Of a stretch of DNA of 64,000 bases, positions 36,775 to 45,538 are shown piece by piece; the stretch's first letter is position 1, and each line of letters starts with the position of its first letter. The translations under genes and the position numbers were made by a program. The stretch covers positions 1,542,157-1,606,156 of the forward strand of contig NZ_OESQ01000001.1 in NCBI RefSeq assembly GCF_900240245.1. Reading direction: 5' to 3'. This DNA is from Lachnoclostridium edouardi (GTDB lineage: Bacteria; Bacillota; Clostridia; Lachnospirales; Lachnospiraceae). Under the pieces are notes generated by a model that was given only the letters and a program-made list of their open reading frames with translations, was not told the origin of the DNA and searched no databases.

Positions 36775-37843
36775 TGTAGTTTTACAATACATGTGTTACA
36801 ACTGAATAATTAAAAAGCAGAGATACTGCCTTTTGTGTTATAGTTTAGTCACCACAACAAAAACTAACCAAAAGGAGTTCTCTGCTATGGCTACTATAAC
36901 ACAAGATATGAGGTATCGTCTATCACTAATTCGTTTCGCTGAAAAATTTGGCGTCTCCAAAGCCGCTGTCAAATATAAAACTAACAGACAGTATATCTAC
37001 CGCTGGAAACGTCGCTTTGACGGCTCCTGGGACTCCCTTAGGGATCGTTCCAGAAGACCTCTTCACCATCCCAATCAGCATACCCCTCAGGAGATCTCTC
37101 TCATCTCTCATATGCGACGCAGAAACCCTAATGCTGGACTGGTTATCTTCTGGGTAAAACTTATGCACCGCGGCTATTCCCGTTCTATTTCCGGGCTTTA
37201 CCGCTTTCTTCGCAAACAGAAAATGATGGCTGTTAAGCCTGCTAATCCCAAGTACGTTCCTAAGCCCTATGAACAGATGCTTTTTCCTGGGCAGCGAATT
37301 CAGATTGATGTAAAGTTTGTTCCCTCTATCTGTCTGGTGAATCAGGCACAGGGACAGAGCTTCTTTCAATACACTGCTATTGACGAATACTCACGCTGGC
37401 GCTTTGTGGAGGCCTTTGAGGAGCACAATACTTACTCTTCCGCTGTATTTCTTGATCACCTGGTGAAGGTCTTTCCTCTGCCCATTCAGTGTGTCCAGAC
37501 AGATAACGGAAGTGAATTCACTAAACGGTTTACAGGAACAAAACGGGAGGAAAACCTTACCCTATTTGAGGAAAGGCTGCGCCAGTATGGGATTAAGCAC
37601 AAAAAGATCCGGCCCTTTACGCCACGGCATAATGGAAAGGTAGAAAGAAGTCATCGAAAGGACAATGAACGTTTTTATGCAACACACACATTGTATTCCT
37701 TTGAGGACTTTGCTGCCCAGTTAAAGGTATATAACCGCAGAGGTTATAATAACTTTCCCATGCGGCCTTTGGGATGGAAAACACCTAACGAGGTACTGAG
37801 AGATTATTTACGGTAAGTGTAACATATGTTTGAAAAACCTACA
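36775..37843 (+). mobile_element. IS481-type insertion sequence
   Basis: This 1069-bp element has related ends, TGTAGTTTTACAATACAT at the left and the inverse of TGTAGGTTTTTCAAACAT at the right. One intact transposase gene fills it. It is inserted in the terminator after the HTH gene. A 68-bp piece of a related copy lies alone at 50154-50221. Confidence 0.85.
36887..37816 (+). CDS. IS481-family transposase
   Basis: The start at 36887 (MATITQDMRYRLSLIRFAEK) follows AAAAGGAG and gives 309 residues. An HTH_29-type segment (FGVSKAAVKYKTNRQYIYRW) is followed by an rve integrase core with the DDE residues in QIDVKFV, VQTDNGSEF and HNGKVERSHRKDNERF. It moves the surrounding IS by cut-and-paste or copy-out. 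It appears intact. Confidence 0.9.
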   Translation: MATITQDMRYRLSLIRFAEKFGVSKAAVKYKTNRQYIYRWKRRFDGSWDSLRDRSRRPLHHPNQHTPQEISLISHMRRRNPNAGLVIFWVKLMHRGYSRSISGLYRFLRKQKMMAVKPANPKYVPKPYEQMLFPGQRIQIDVKFVPSICLVNQAQGQSFFQYTAIDEYSRWRFVEAFEEHNTYSSAVFLDHLVKVFPLPIQCVQTDNGSEFTKRFTGTKREENLTLFEERLRQYGIKHKKIRPFTPRHNGKVERSHRKDNERFYATHTLYSFEDFAAQLKVYNRRGYNNFPMRPLGWKTPNEVLRDYLR

Positions 37844-37974
37844 TTTTAAGGACAAAATCCGATGGTTTTGTCCTTTTTTTTGCGTTTTTTCCTCTTTGAA
37901 AATGTTATGATAATTTCATTAGATAAACCGTGTACACAATTTTTCTGAAATCAAATAAAAAGGAGAATCAAACA

Positions 37975-38226
37975 ATGAGACTAAATGCCAACGTTTTTAT
38001 TCTGGCAAAGCTTTCCAAACCATGGGAAGATTCCGCTGGAAATCCACAAGTTTCTTATTCTGCTAACATCATGCAGGACAAGGGCACGATTATCGACACG
38101 CTCAGGCTTAACGAAGAACAATTTTCGCAGATTGAAGCAAACCAAAGTTACACGATTACGGCAGACTTTGGTACAGGAAGGAACGGAGGTTACCTTCGTG
38201 TTGTCGATATTGTATCTGCAAAATAA
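37975..38226 (+). CDS. Small replicon protein of unknown function
   Basis: The start at 37975 (MRLNANVFILAKLSKPWEDS) follows AAGGAG by 8 bases and gives 83 residues. The sequence is beta-rich (SYSANIMQDKGTIIDTLRL, ITADFGTGRNGGYLRVVDIV) and resembles small single-strand-binding or OB-like proteins found before FtsK-like genes in Gram-positive elements. A CCCCTACC/GGTAGGGG hairpin follows at 38235-38256. Function is not known. Confidence 0.7.
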   Translation: MRLNANVFILAKLSKPWEDSAGNPQVSYSANIMQDKGTIIDTLRLNEEQFSQIEANQSYTITADFGTGRNGGYLRVVDIVSAK

Positions 38227-38234
38227 TAAATACG

Positions 38235-38256
38235 CCCCTACCTAAATTGGTAGGGG
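38235..38256 (+). terminator. Short hairpin between replicon genes
   Basis: CCCCTACC and GGTAGGGG pair around a 6-base loop. It has no T run, so it may limit rather than end transcription into the membrane protein gene 25 bp later. Confidence 0.5.
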
Positions 38257-38280
38257 TAACCAAGCATAGGAGGATTTTAT

Positions 38281-39053
38281 ATGGTAAAAAAATAAATGAC
38301 TTTTTTGAATCCTGTATAAACAAAATTTCATCAGGAAGCAAGAACCTATATCACTCATTTCAAGACAAAGATACTGTTAAAAAACTTATCTTTGTTATCT
38401 GTTCTCTGTTTCTATTAACTGGTATCGCTGGACTTCTGGGATTTTTAATCTTGTCCATCTGCCGTTTTATCAATCATCATATGGGTGAATTGGTTGTAAT
38501 TTCCATTTCCATAGGTGCCGTTTTTGCCTGTTTGCAATCTGGGAAAGAACAGCGTGAAGCAAAACGGCGAAAAGCTATGGAAGAACAGGCAAAGGCACTG
38601 ATTCCAAAAGCAAATTCTATTTATGAAAAAATTGGTAATCTGCTAATAGATGTTTTAAGAGACCGTAGCATTGCATCTTTAATCAGTCTTGCAAGGCCGA
38701 CCAACTTTTCCAATATTATTATGGAAAACCCAGAGCAACGGATTCAAATAAAACCGGATGGTTCAGGCTATCTTTTAATGTATAGAGCAGATAAAATGTC
38801 TATCTGTTTTTTGGAACCGGATGACCTTAGAACTATTCGGGATGTACTGCAAGGCTCTATCAACCAGAGAATCAGTGCTTACGGGATTGCTGGCCTATGC
38901 CCTCCAAAGCCGAATACATTCCTACATATTATGGGCGAGCCAAGCGATTCTCATAGTTATATAACCTTGTGTCTTGATTATAACGAAACTACTCTGCAAG
39001 ATACCTGTTCTCTTGCACCTGTATTTTCATCTGGTGATAATATTTATGGATGA
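38281..39053 (+). CDS. Membrane protein of the integrated replicon, needs -1 shift at A7
   Basis: An AGGAGG site leads to ATG at 38281, but the frame reads Met-Val-Lys-Lys-stop. A -1 shift on the in-frame A_AAA_AAA at 38286-38292 gives MVKKINDFFESCINKISS and a 257-residue protein. It has two membrane helices (LIFVICSLFLLTGIAGLLGFLI near 35-60 and ELVVISISIGAVFACLQ near 75-95) and a soluble C-terminal domain. The gene overlaps the FtsK-like gene by 8 bp. A membrane protein before such an ATPase is common in mobile elements and suggests a docking role. Either frameshifting or a lost A explains the break. Confidence 0.7.
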
Positions 39054-39804
39054 CAATACTGCTATCCCTATTCTCCTAGATGACGCCTTTTATCAATTAT
39101 CGGTTCGAAAAGATATTTTCTGGAATCCCCAGCATAGTCCGCATATCATTGTTGTAGGGGCTACTGGTTCAGGAAAAACTTATCTATGCAAGCTGATACT
39201 GGCAAAACTTTCACGTTACTATGCCCAAAGCGAACTGATTATTTGCGATATGAAAGCTGATAAAGACTATGCTTTTTTAGCTGATGCAAAAAATTACTAT
39301 CGCTTCATGGACTGTGCCAACGGACTGGAAAAAATGAACAGTCTTCTGGTCGAACGCCAGAAAGAAAGTTCTGACCGCCATCTTGTAATTTTATACTTTG
39401 ATGAATGGGCTTCCTTTATCAGCAGTTTAAGTACCGACAAAAAAGCATCTGCAAATGCTCTTCAAACATTATCCAGACTTTTAATGATGGGGCGAAGCTT
39501 TAACCTTCAAATTATCATCAGTCAGCAGAGAGCTGATGCAAGTACCTTTGGCACTGCCAGAGATAATTTTAATCTTGCCATTGGCCTTGGAAATATGTCC
39601 AAAGAAAGTCAGCAAATGCTGTTTTCTGATTTCCGTTCAGAAATGCTTCCAAATCGTATGAGAGGTACGGGATATTTGCTTGCAAATGGCTCTAATTTTC
39701 ACTCCGTGCGTGTTCCAAACATTAACCGCATGGATTTACTGGAAGCTGATATTATTGCTGGAACAACTCGCTACGAAACGCCCCAAATGCCGTGCAAAGC
39801 ATAA
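39046..39804 (+). CDS. FtsK/TcpA-like DNA-translocating ATPase
   Basis: The start at 39046 (MDDNTAIPILLDDAFYQLSV) lies within the end of the membrane protein gene, so translation is likely coupled. The 252-residue protein has Walker A GATGSGKTYLCKLIL, Walker B HLVILYFDEWASF and a sensor region IIISQQRADASTFGTARDNF, as in FtsK/SpoIIIE and TcpA coupling proteins. It lacks its own membrane segments, which the upstream protein may supply. It likely moves element DNA during transfer or partition. No relaxase other than Rep is present. Confidence 0.85.
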   Translation: MDDNTAIPILLDDAFYQLSVRKDIFWNPQHSPHIIVVGATGSGKTYLCKLILAKLSRYYAQSELIICDMKADKDYAFLADAKNYYRFMDCANGLEKMNSLLVERQKESSDRHLVILYFDEWASFISSLSTDKKASANALQTLSRLLMMGRSFNLQIIISQQRADASTFGTARDNFNLAIGLGNMSKESQQMLFSDFRSEMLPNRMRGTGYLLANGSNFHSVRVPNINRMDLLEADIIAGTTRYETPQMPCKA

Positions 39805-39964
39805 GGCGTTTGGGGCGTAGGAGGGAACCTGTTCCCTCCTATCATACCGAAGTTGTTAGTATTACCACAACTTCGGTGTCAGTGTCAAAAACCGTTAAAT
39901 ACAATCGTTCCGGCATATTTTTCCGTTGTGTCAGCTCTGTGCCGGAACTTAGAAAGGAAATCTT

Positions 39965-40970
39965 ATGACAAACACAAAAAAACTGTCAATAATAATCGGC
40001 GTAGCCGAAAATACCAATTAACATTTAACAACCCAGATAAACATAAAAACTGTTCCCATCAGGCAATTAAAGAAAAACTATCCGGCTGGGAAAATATTAT
40101 TTACTGGTGTATGTGCGATGAAATTTCAAAAACTCCCCACACCCATCTGTTTGTACAATTTAAAAACCCTGTATACTTTTCCAGTATAAAAAAATCTTTT
40201 CATCTGCTCACATTGAGGAAGCACAAGGTACGGCAGAAGAAAACAGAGCCTACATTCGAAAAGAAGGCAAATGCGAGCACACAGAAAAAGGAACAACTAA
40301 TTTAAAAGATACTTTTGAAGAATGGGGAACTATGCAAAAATCAGGACAAGGTAAAAGAAATGATTTGGCTAATCTCTACCAGATGATTAAAGACGGTTAT
40401 TCTAATGTGGAAATTTTAGAAAACAATCCAGATAATATTTTAAATTTACAGCATATTGATAAAGCACGTCTGGAAATCCTATCCAGCCGTTACAAATCAG
40501 AACGGCGATTAAATCTTCTAGTAACTTATGTAAGTGGCTCAACCGGATTTGGAAAATCAAGATATATTCTTGATAGCCATGGAGACTCTAATGTATACCG
40601 AGTAACAGACTATAAGCACCCCTTTGACACCTACTCAGGAGAAGATGTGCTAGTATTTGAAGAATTTAGAAGTGATTTACCAATAGGAAATATGCTGAAT
40701 TATCTGGATATTTATCCTTTACAGCTTCCGGCAAGATATAATAACCGGCAAGCCTGTTATAACTTTATCTATATCGTTTCCAACTGGAAATTGGAAGACC
40801 AGTATCATAATATTTATCTGGAACAAAAAGAAACTTGGAACGCCTTTCTTCGAAGAATCCATAAAGTCAGAATTTATACTGCTATCGGAGAATGGAAAGA
40901 ATATGACACTACGGAATATCTCCACGGGTTTCAAAGAATAAATGTATCAGAAACACCTTTTCACAATTAA
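39965..40970 (+). CDS. rep: CRESS-type Rep (HUH endonuclease and SF3 helicase), two -1 shifts needed
   Basis: ATG at 39965 (MTNTKK) follows AAAGGAAA. A -1 shift at the A_AAA_AAA of 39976-39982 enters the endonuclease frame, with motif I RKYQLTFNN, HUH motif TPHTHLFVQF and then VYFSSIKK. A second A_AAA_AAA at 40188-40194 shifts -1 again to IFSSAHIEEAQGT and motif III ENRAYIRKEG with the likely nicking Tyr. A superfamily 3 helicase follows, with Walker A GSTGFGKSRY, Walker B DVLVFEEF and motif C YIVSNW. The full product is about 336 residues. Such Reps start rolling-circle replication in CRESS DNA viruses and related bacterial plasmids. Without the shifts only fragments would be made. Confidence 0.8.
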
Positions 40971-41116
40971 ATACTACAGGCGTTGGGGCTACATACCATA
41001 TACTGATAGAAAAACAAAATTATAAAACATACTATTTATAAAACTCACAAAATTCTTTTTTAATTTTACTCTGTTCAAATTCCAATCAAATATAAATCCC
41101 ATATAATTTTTCCCTT

Positions 41117-41132
41117 CGCCTGTTTTAAGGCG
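41117..41132 (+). promoter_or_regulatory. Hairpin covering the integrase ribosome binding site
   Basis: CGCCT (41117-41121) pairs with AGGCG (41128-41132), part of the weak AAGGCGG site six bases before the integrase ATG. It would lower translation initiation. A TATAAT at 41102-41107 could be the promoter. Confidence 0.4.
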
Positions 41133-41138
41133 GTAACT

Positions 41139-42352
41139 ATGAATGATGTTAAAAATCCTTCAGAAATCATCAATCTTTCTTTATTGAAGGAAGCCTTTGA
41201 CTGCGGTATAATCAGTACAGACAGTGTGCTTGATAAACTTATGTCTACTAAAAGAGAACGAATAAAAAAATACATCCCTATACTATTACACCCCCATCAA
41301 GTCCCAAGGGCAGATGGCAGACTTATTATAAAGGGATGAATGAAAAACGCAAGACTATTCGGGCACAATCAGAAGAAGAACTGCTGGATAAACTAATACC
41401 ACTATACTTCCAAGATTCGCACCTTGACAAACTGACATTTTACAAACTATATGAGGAATGGCTGGAATATAAAAAGACAGTTATTAACAGCCCCAACACT
41501 ATCAAGCGGCATACTCAACATTATAAGAAATATTTTGAGCCGTCTGCTTTGCATGATAAAAAAATCAAGCGGATTGATGAACTGCTTTTAGAAACAGAGT
41601 GCAATCGGATTGTAAAAGAATTTAATCTAACTCGCAAGGAATGGGCTAATATTAAAACAATTTTAGCCGGTATGTATAGTTATGCCATCCGTAAAAAATA
41701 TCTGCTGGAAAATCCAATGGAAAAAGTGCAGATTCATGTGAAATTCAAGCAGATAGTCAAGAAAACCGGAACAACAGAAACCTACAATACAGATGAACTG
41801 AAAAATCTAAACCAGTATCTTGACCGTATGTATACGGAAACCAGCGATACCATTTTTCTAACCGTCAAGCTAAATTTCCTACTAGGTCTGCGTGTCGGTG
41901 AACTGGTGGCTCTTAAATGGGAGGACTACTGTAACATTAACCATCTTCATATCGTCCGAGAAGAAGTCAGAAATCAAGACACAAACACCTATGAGGTCGT
42001 GGAACATACCAAGAGCAGTCGTGACCGTTTTGTAGTTTTGGTTCCCAAAGCAATCAATCTCCTACAAAAAATAGAGCATATCGGCGAGTATATTTTTATA
42101 AAAAACGGGAAACGCATTACATCAAGACAGGTTGCCTATGTGCTGGAAAAATACGCTGAACGGCAAGGTCTTACTACAAAATCCACCCACAAAATGAGAA
42201 AGACTTTTGCCAGAAACCTAAACGCCAGCGGCGTACCACTGGACTGTATACGAGAACTGCTGGGGCATAGCAACCTAAATACTACTCTAGGATATATCGA
42301 CAACCCATTAACAGAAGAAGAAACCTATAGCTTAATTTCCAACGCCCTATAG
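41139..42352 (+). CDS. int: Tyrosine integrase, needs -1 shift at A7
   Basis: The first frame from 41139 (MNDVKNPSEIINLSLLKEAF) runs 66 codons. A -1 shift at the in-frame A_AAA_AAA of 41264-41270 changes RIKKYIPI to RIKKIHPYTITPP and continues through GRWQTYYKGMNEKRKTIRA into the main integrase frame, giving about 404 residues. I recall clostridial integrases of this type having both parts in one protein. The catalytic residues are Arg in LGLRVGELVALKWED, His-x-x-Arg in THKMRKTFA, His in LLGHSNLNTT and Tyr in LGYIDNPL. It should insert and excise the element. A free internal ATG at 41336 could give a shorter protein. Confidence 0.82.
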
Positions 42353-42439
42353 ATTACTGTCTTCAACTGTCCTCAATCTGTAAGACACACAAAAACAGCG
42401 GAAGTCCTCTAAAATCAAGGCTTCCGCTGAAATTAAAAA

Positions 42440-42832
42440 GAGCGCGAGACGGAACTCACTCCCGGCAACAATGAATCTGCTGGTAAGAAGAAATCTGTCA
42501 GAATAACAAGTGCCGGTGTTTACCTCAAACCTGCATTGGTGCAAGTTGCCCATGCAGCCGTGAAATCTGATAAATCGCCTTACTATAAACAGAAATATAA
42601 ACGTATTATGAAACGCCGTGGTAAAAAACGAGCCATCATTGCTATCGCCCGGATGATTCTTACTGCTGTCTACCAGATGCTGTCTACTGGTGAAGCGTGG
42701 AATCCGACCGACTTATACAAGATTGATATGCCTGAACCCCTAAAAGAAAAGCAGAAGGAAAAGGCTATCAAACAGGCTAAGAAACTACTTATCAGCGAAG
42801 GAATTATTTCCGAGTCGCAATTAGCATCTTAA
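42440..42832 (+). pseudogene. IS110 transposase, C-terminal fragment
   Basis: The frame reads LTPGNNESAGKKKSVRITS, then GVYLKPALVQVAHAAVKSD and SPYYKQKYKRIMKRRGKKRA. This is the transposase_20 region with the catalytic Ser zone of IS110/IS116/IS902 proteins. Family sequence begins near 42453, and upstream lies the end of the integrated element. The N-terminal part is at 30943-31344, and about 150-170 residues between the two are missing. It is inactive. Confidence 0.85.
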
Positions 42833-42959
42833 CACTTTAAAACAATACATTTTTTCAAAGGCTGCCATAAGACAGCTTGTTAAAGTGCACCATTTATTGG
42901 CTGTCCTCTACTTTCTTTCACAGTAACACCTCCGTCTTCCTCCTTTCTTTTCCCTCCCG

Positions 42960-43892
42960 TCAAAACGCCAGCTTGTGATAATTTGCCTCTATGGCTCTGA
43001 TCATCTGAGCTGTTATTTCTAAAACAGGCGTGGCAACTCCCAGCCGCTTTCCTTCTGCAGCCACAGCCTCATTCAGGCACATAATCTCTGTTTTCCGTCC
43101 TAATTTAACGTCTAATCCCATAGACGGCAAATGATCTGTAACTGAACGGCTTACCTCCAGTACATATTCCAGCCCCTCTTCCCTGGATATGGAAATTCCT
43201 TTTGCACAGGCCACGTCTGCAATTTCAAATACTATGTGCTTCAGCAGCCTGAAGGCTTCCTCTGTATCTATCAACTGACCTACTGTCAGCCTTAAAATCG
43301 CGCATAATGTATTTTCTGAACAATTCACCATCAGTTTTTTCCATATTTTCTTATCCACTTCTTTTGTGATAGCTGTTTCAAATCCAGCTTCATTCATCAC
43401 AGCCTCCAGTTCTCTGGCCTGAGAGCTGATTTTTCCGCTGACCGGCCAAAAGTACGTCCCCACCTGTTTTAATGTTGTCATTTCAATGTGACCTGGCCCC
43501 TTCATATCACTTGTATAGGCTGTCAGACCATAAGCAATCTGGCCTTTATTAATAAATTCCTTTAAAATCTCCTGGCAGCCTAAGCCATTTTGTAAAGTCA
43601 AAACCAGAGTATCAGGCCCAATACAACATAAAGCATCAGCTGCTGCCTGTTTCATAAATACATACTTTGTAAAAAATATGGCTGCATCTACAATTCCAAT
43701 TTGTCCGGGATCAGTAACAGCTTTCACTTTTACATATTTTTCATCTTCTCCCATGGTCATACGCAGTCCATTTTAATTCATTGCTTTTACATGTTCTTTA
43801 TTAACATCATAAAGACATACATCTGCTTTCTCAGCCAGTTTTCCTCCAAATAAACAGCCCATAGCCCCTGCTCCAATAATTGCTATTTTCAT
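42960..43892 (-). pseudogene. 2-dehydropantoate 2-reductase-like gene with one stop
   Basis: From 43892 the frame gives MKIAIIGAGAMGCLFGGKLA, the NAD(P)-binding start of ApbA/PanE. It meets TAA at 43773-43775 after HVKAMN and continues in the same frame (NGLRMTMGEDEKYVKV) to a normal C-terminus. The catalytic Lys region reads KKIWKKLMVNCSENT. The full frame is 311 codons with only this one fault, so the loss looks recent. It is next to the mobile island. A shorter protein from an internal ATG at 43760 would lack the Gly-rich loop. The substrate may be a ketopantoate-like acid. Confidence 0.82.
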
Positions 43893-44189
43893 ATTTTCCG
43901 CTCCCTTTTCCTTTCTTTTATCATACTGTATCCCTAAATTTTTTTCTTCCCAGCGTTTGTATATTTATTGCTTTATATTGATCTGACGGCGTTTTTTAGT
44001 TCACAGTATTTCAAAGTTTAAGCCATTTTTACCACTTATTTAAAGAAGAATTTAACAGCTCCCCCTCCAAGTACAGAATAAAATGCCAGAGAAAGGATCT
44101 AAGCAAATAAAAAAGGCCAAAAAAACACCGCCCGAAACGGACAGTGTTTTCCCGACCTTTTATTTTATTTCTCTTCTTTGCAGTCTTTT

Positions 44190-45053
44190 TTACCAATTAT
44201 AATACTTTGCCAGGGCCTGCATACCCATCTGGTCCATTCCCTGAGCCTCCAGCTCTTTATACATGGAAAGCACTGTTTCCAGCACTTCAAGCTTGAGCCC
44301 GGCCTCCTTGGCCTCCTGGTCAGCCAGCCCCATATCTTTAATAAAATGTTTTACAAAAAATCCTGGATTGTAATCTCCGGTCAAAATCTTAGGCGCCTGA
44401 ATATTCATCTGCACGCTTCCCGCCGCTCCGGTGGAAATAGTCTGAAACATCAGCTGAGGGTCCAGGCCAACGCCTTTTGCATAAGCCATAGCCTCGCAGA
44501 TTCCTGCCAGAGTACCTGCTACAGCAATCTGATTGCACATTTTCGTGTGCTGCCCACTGCCTGCTTTTCCCTCATAAACAATAGTTTTACCCATTTTTTC
44601 AAATAAAGGCATACAGCGGTCAAATACTTCTTTATCTCCGCCGGCCAGAATCGTCAAGGTGCCGTCTTTGGCTCCTCTGTCCCCGCCTGTTACAGGCGCA
44701 TCTAAAGCGTCCAGTCCCAGTTTTTTAGCCTCTTCATAAATTTTTACTGCCAGCTTAGGGCTGGTAGTAGTCATATCTATTACGCATGTGCCTGGATCTG
44801 CATTTTCCAGAATACCGTTTTCGCCAAAATACACTTCCTCCACATCCTTAGGAGTTCCAATAATGGTGATCACCCAGTCTTTCCCGGCAGCACATTCCTT
44901 TACAGAAGAGCACCAATCTGCTCCCTCCTTTAAAAGCTCGTCTGCCTTAGACTTTGTTCTGGTGTAAACAGACACCTGATACCCTGCCTTCATCAAGTTT
45001 CTGGCCATGGATTTTCCCATAATTCCAATGCCGATAAATCCAATTTTTTTCAT
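44190..45053 (-). CDS. Beta-hydroxyacid dehydrogenase (GarR/3-HIBADH family)
   Basis: The start at 45053 (MKKIGFIGIGIMGKSMARNL) has AGAGGG six bases upstream, so it is preferred to the ATG two codons earlier. The 287-residue protein has the Rossmann motif GFIGIGIMG, the substrate loop DAPVTGGDRGAKDGTL and the catalytic Lys in HTKMCNQIAVAG. It reduces tartronate semialdehyde or oxidises 3-hydroxyisobutyrate-like acids. It is the last gene of the lactonase-aroC-rpiB run and 11 bp from rpiB. The exact substrate is not clear. Confidence 0.88.
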   Translation of the reverse strand: MKKIGFIGIGIMGKSMARNLMKAGYQVSVYTRTKSKADELLKEGADWCSSVKECAAGKDWVITIIGTPKDVEEVYFGENGILENADPGTCVIDMTTTSPKLAVKIYEEAKKLGLDALDAPVTGGDRGAKDGTLTILAGGDKEVFDRCMPLFEKMGKTIVYEGKAGSGQHTKMCNQIAVAGTLAGICEAMAYAKGVGLDPQLMFQTISTGAAGSVQMNIQAPKILTGDYNPGFFVKHFIKDMGLADQEAKEAGLKLEVLETVLSMYKELEAQGMDQMGMQALAKYYNW

Positions 45054-45064
45054 TGCCATCCCTC

Positions 45065-45505
45065 TTATTTGTTCTCAATATCCATAATCATGTCCACACG
45101 TCTCTGATGCCTGCCCCCTTCAAAGGAAGTATTCAGCCATTCATCTACAATCATCTTTGCCAGCTCAGAGCCAACTACCCTGGCGCCGAAGCAAAGTACA
45201 TTACAGTTATTGTGAAGCCTGGACATTCTGGCTGTATACGGCTCGCTGCAAACGCAGGCGCGAACTCCCTTCACCTTGTTGGCAGCCAGAGAAATTCCCA
45301 GTCCTGTTCCGCAGATAGCAATTCCCAAATCTGCCGCTCCATCAACAACAGCCCTTCCCACCTTTTCTCCATAAGCAGGATAATCGCAGCTGTCCGTTGT
45401 GTCTGTTCCTACATTCAGAACCTCATATCCCTTTTCCTCTAAATAAGCCTTAATCTCGTTTTTTAAGTCTACAGAAGAATGATCATTTCCAATAACAATT
45501 TTCAT
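45065..45505 (-). CDS. rpiB: Ribose-5-phosphate isomerase B
   Basis: This 146-residue protein of the RpiB/LacAB family starts MKIVIGNDHSSVDLKNEIKA. It keeps the catalytic Cys in ICGTGLGISLAANKVKG and the EPYTARMSRLHNNCNVL motif. It interconverts ribulose 5-phosphate and ribose 5-phosphate in the pentose phosphate pathway. The AAGGAG site is good. LacA/B specificity is less likely without lac genes nearby. Confidence 0.94.
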   Translation of the reverse strand: MKIVIGNDHSSVDLKNEIKAYLEEKGYEVLNVGTDTTDSCDYPAYGEKVGRAVVDGAADLGIAICGTGLGISLAANKVKGVRACVCSEPYTARMSRLHNNCNVLCFGARVVGSELAKMIVDEWLNTSFEGGRHQRRVDMIMDIENK

Positions 45506-45538
45506 GGTTAAATGCTCCTTTCGCCTTTTAAATTTTCA

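Larger units (their letters stand above)
36749..37869. repeat. 26-bp direct repeat flanking the IS481-type element
   Basis: The same 26 bases occur at 36749-36774 and 37844-37869, immediately outside the IS ends. They start TTTTAAGGACAAAATCC and end GATGGTTTT. The repeat covers most of a terminator hairpin, since the right copy runs on into GTCCTTTTTTTT. This looks like a target duplication, but IS481 elements usually make 4-15 bp. Confidence 0.8.

Noticed and set aside
41336..42352. Integrase starting at the ATG at 41336 as the only form
   Set aside because: The preceding 66-codon frame matches the usual N-terminus of this integrase type and joins by a -1 shift. A short form remains possible.
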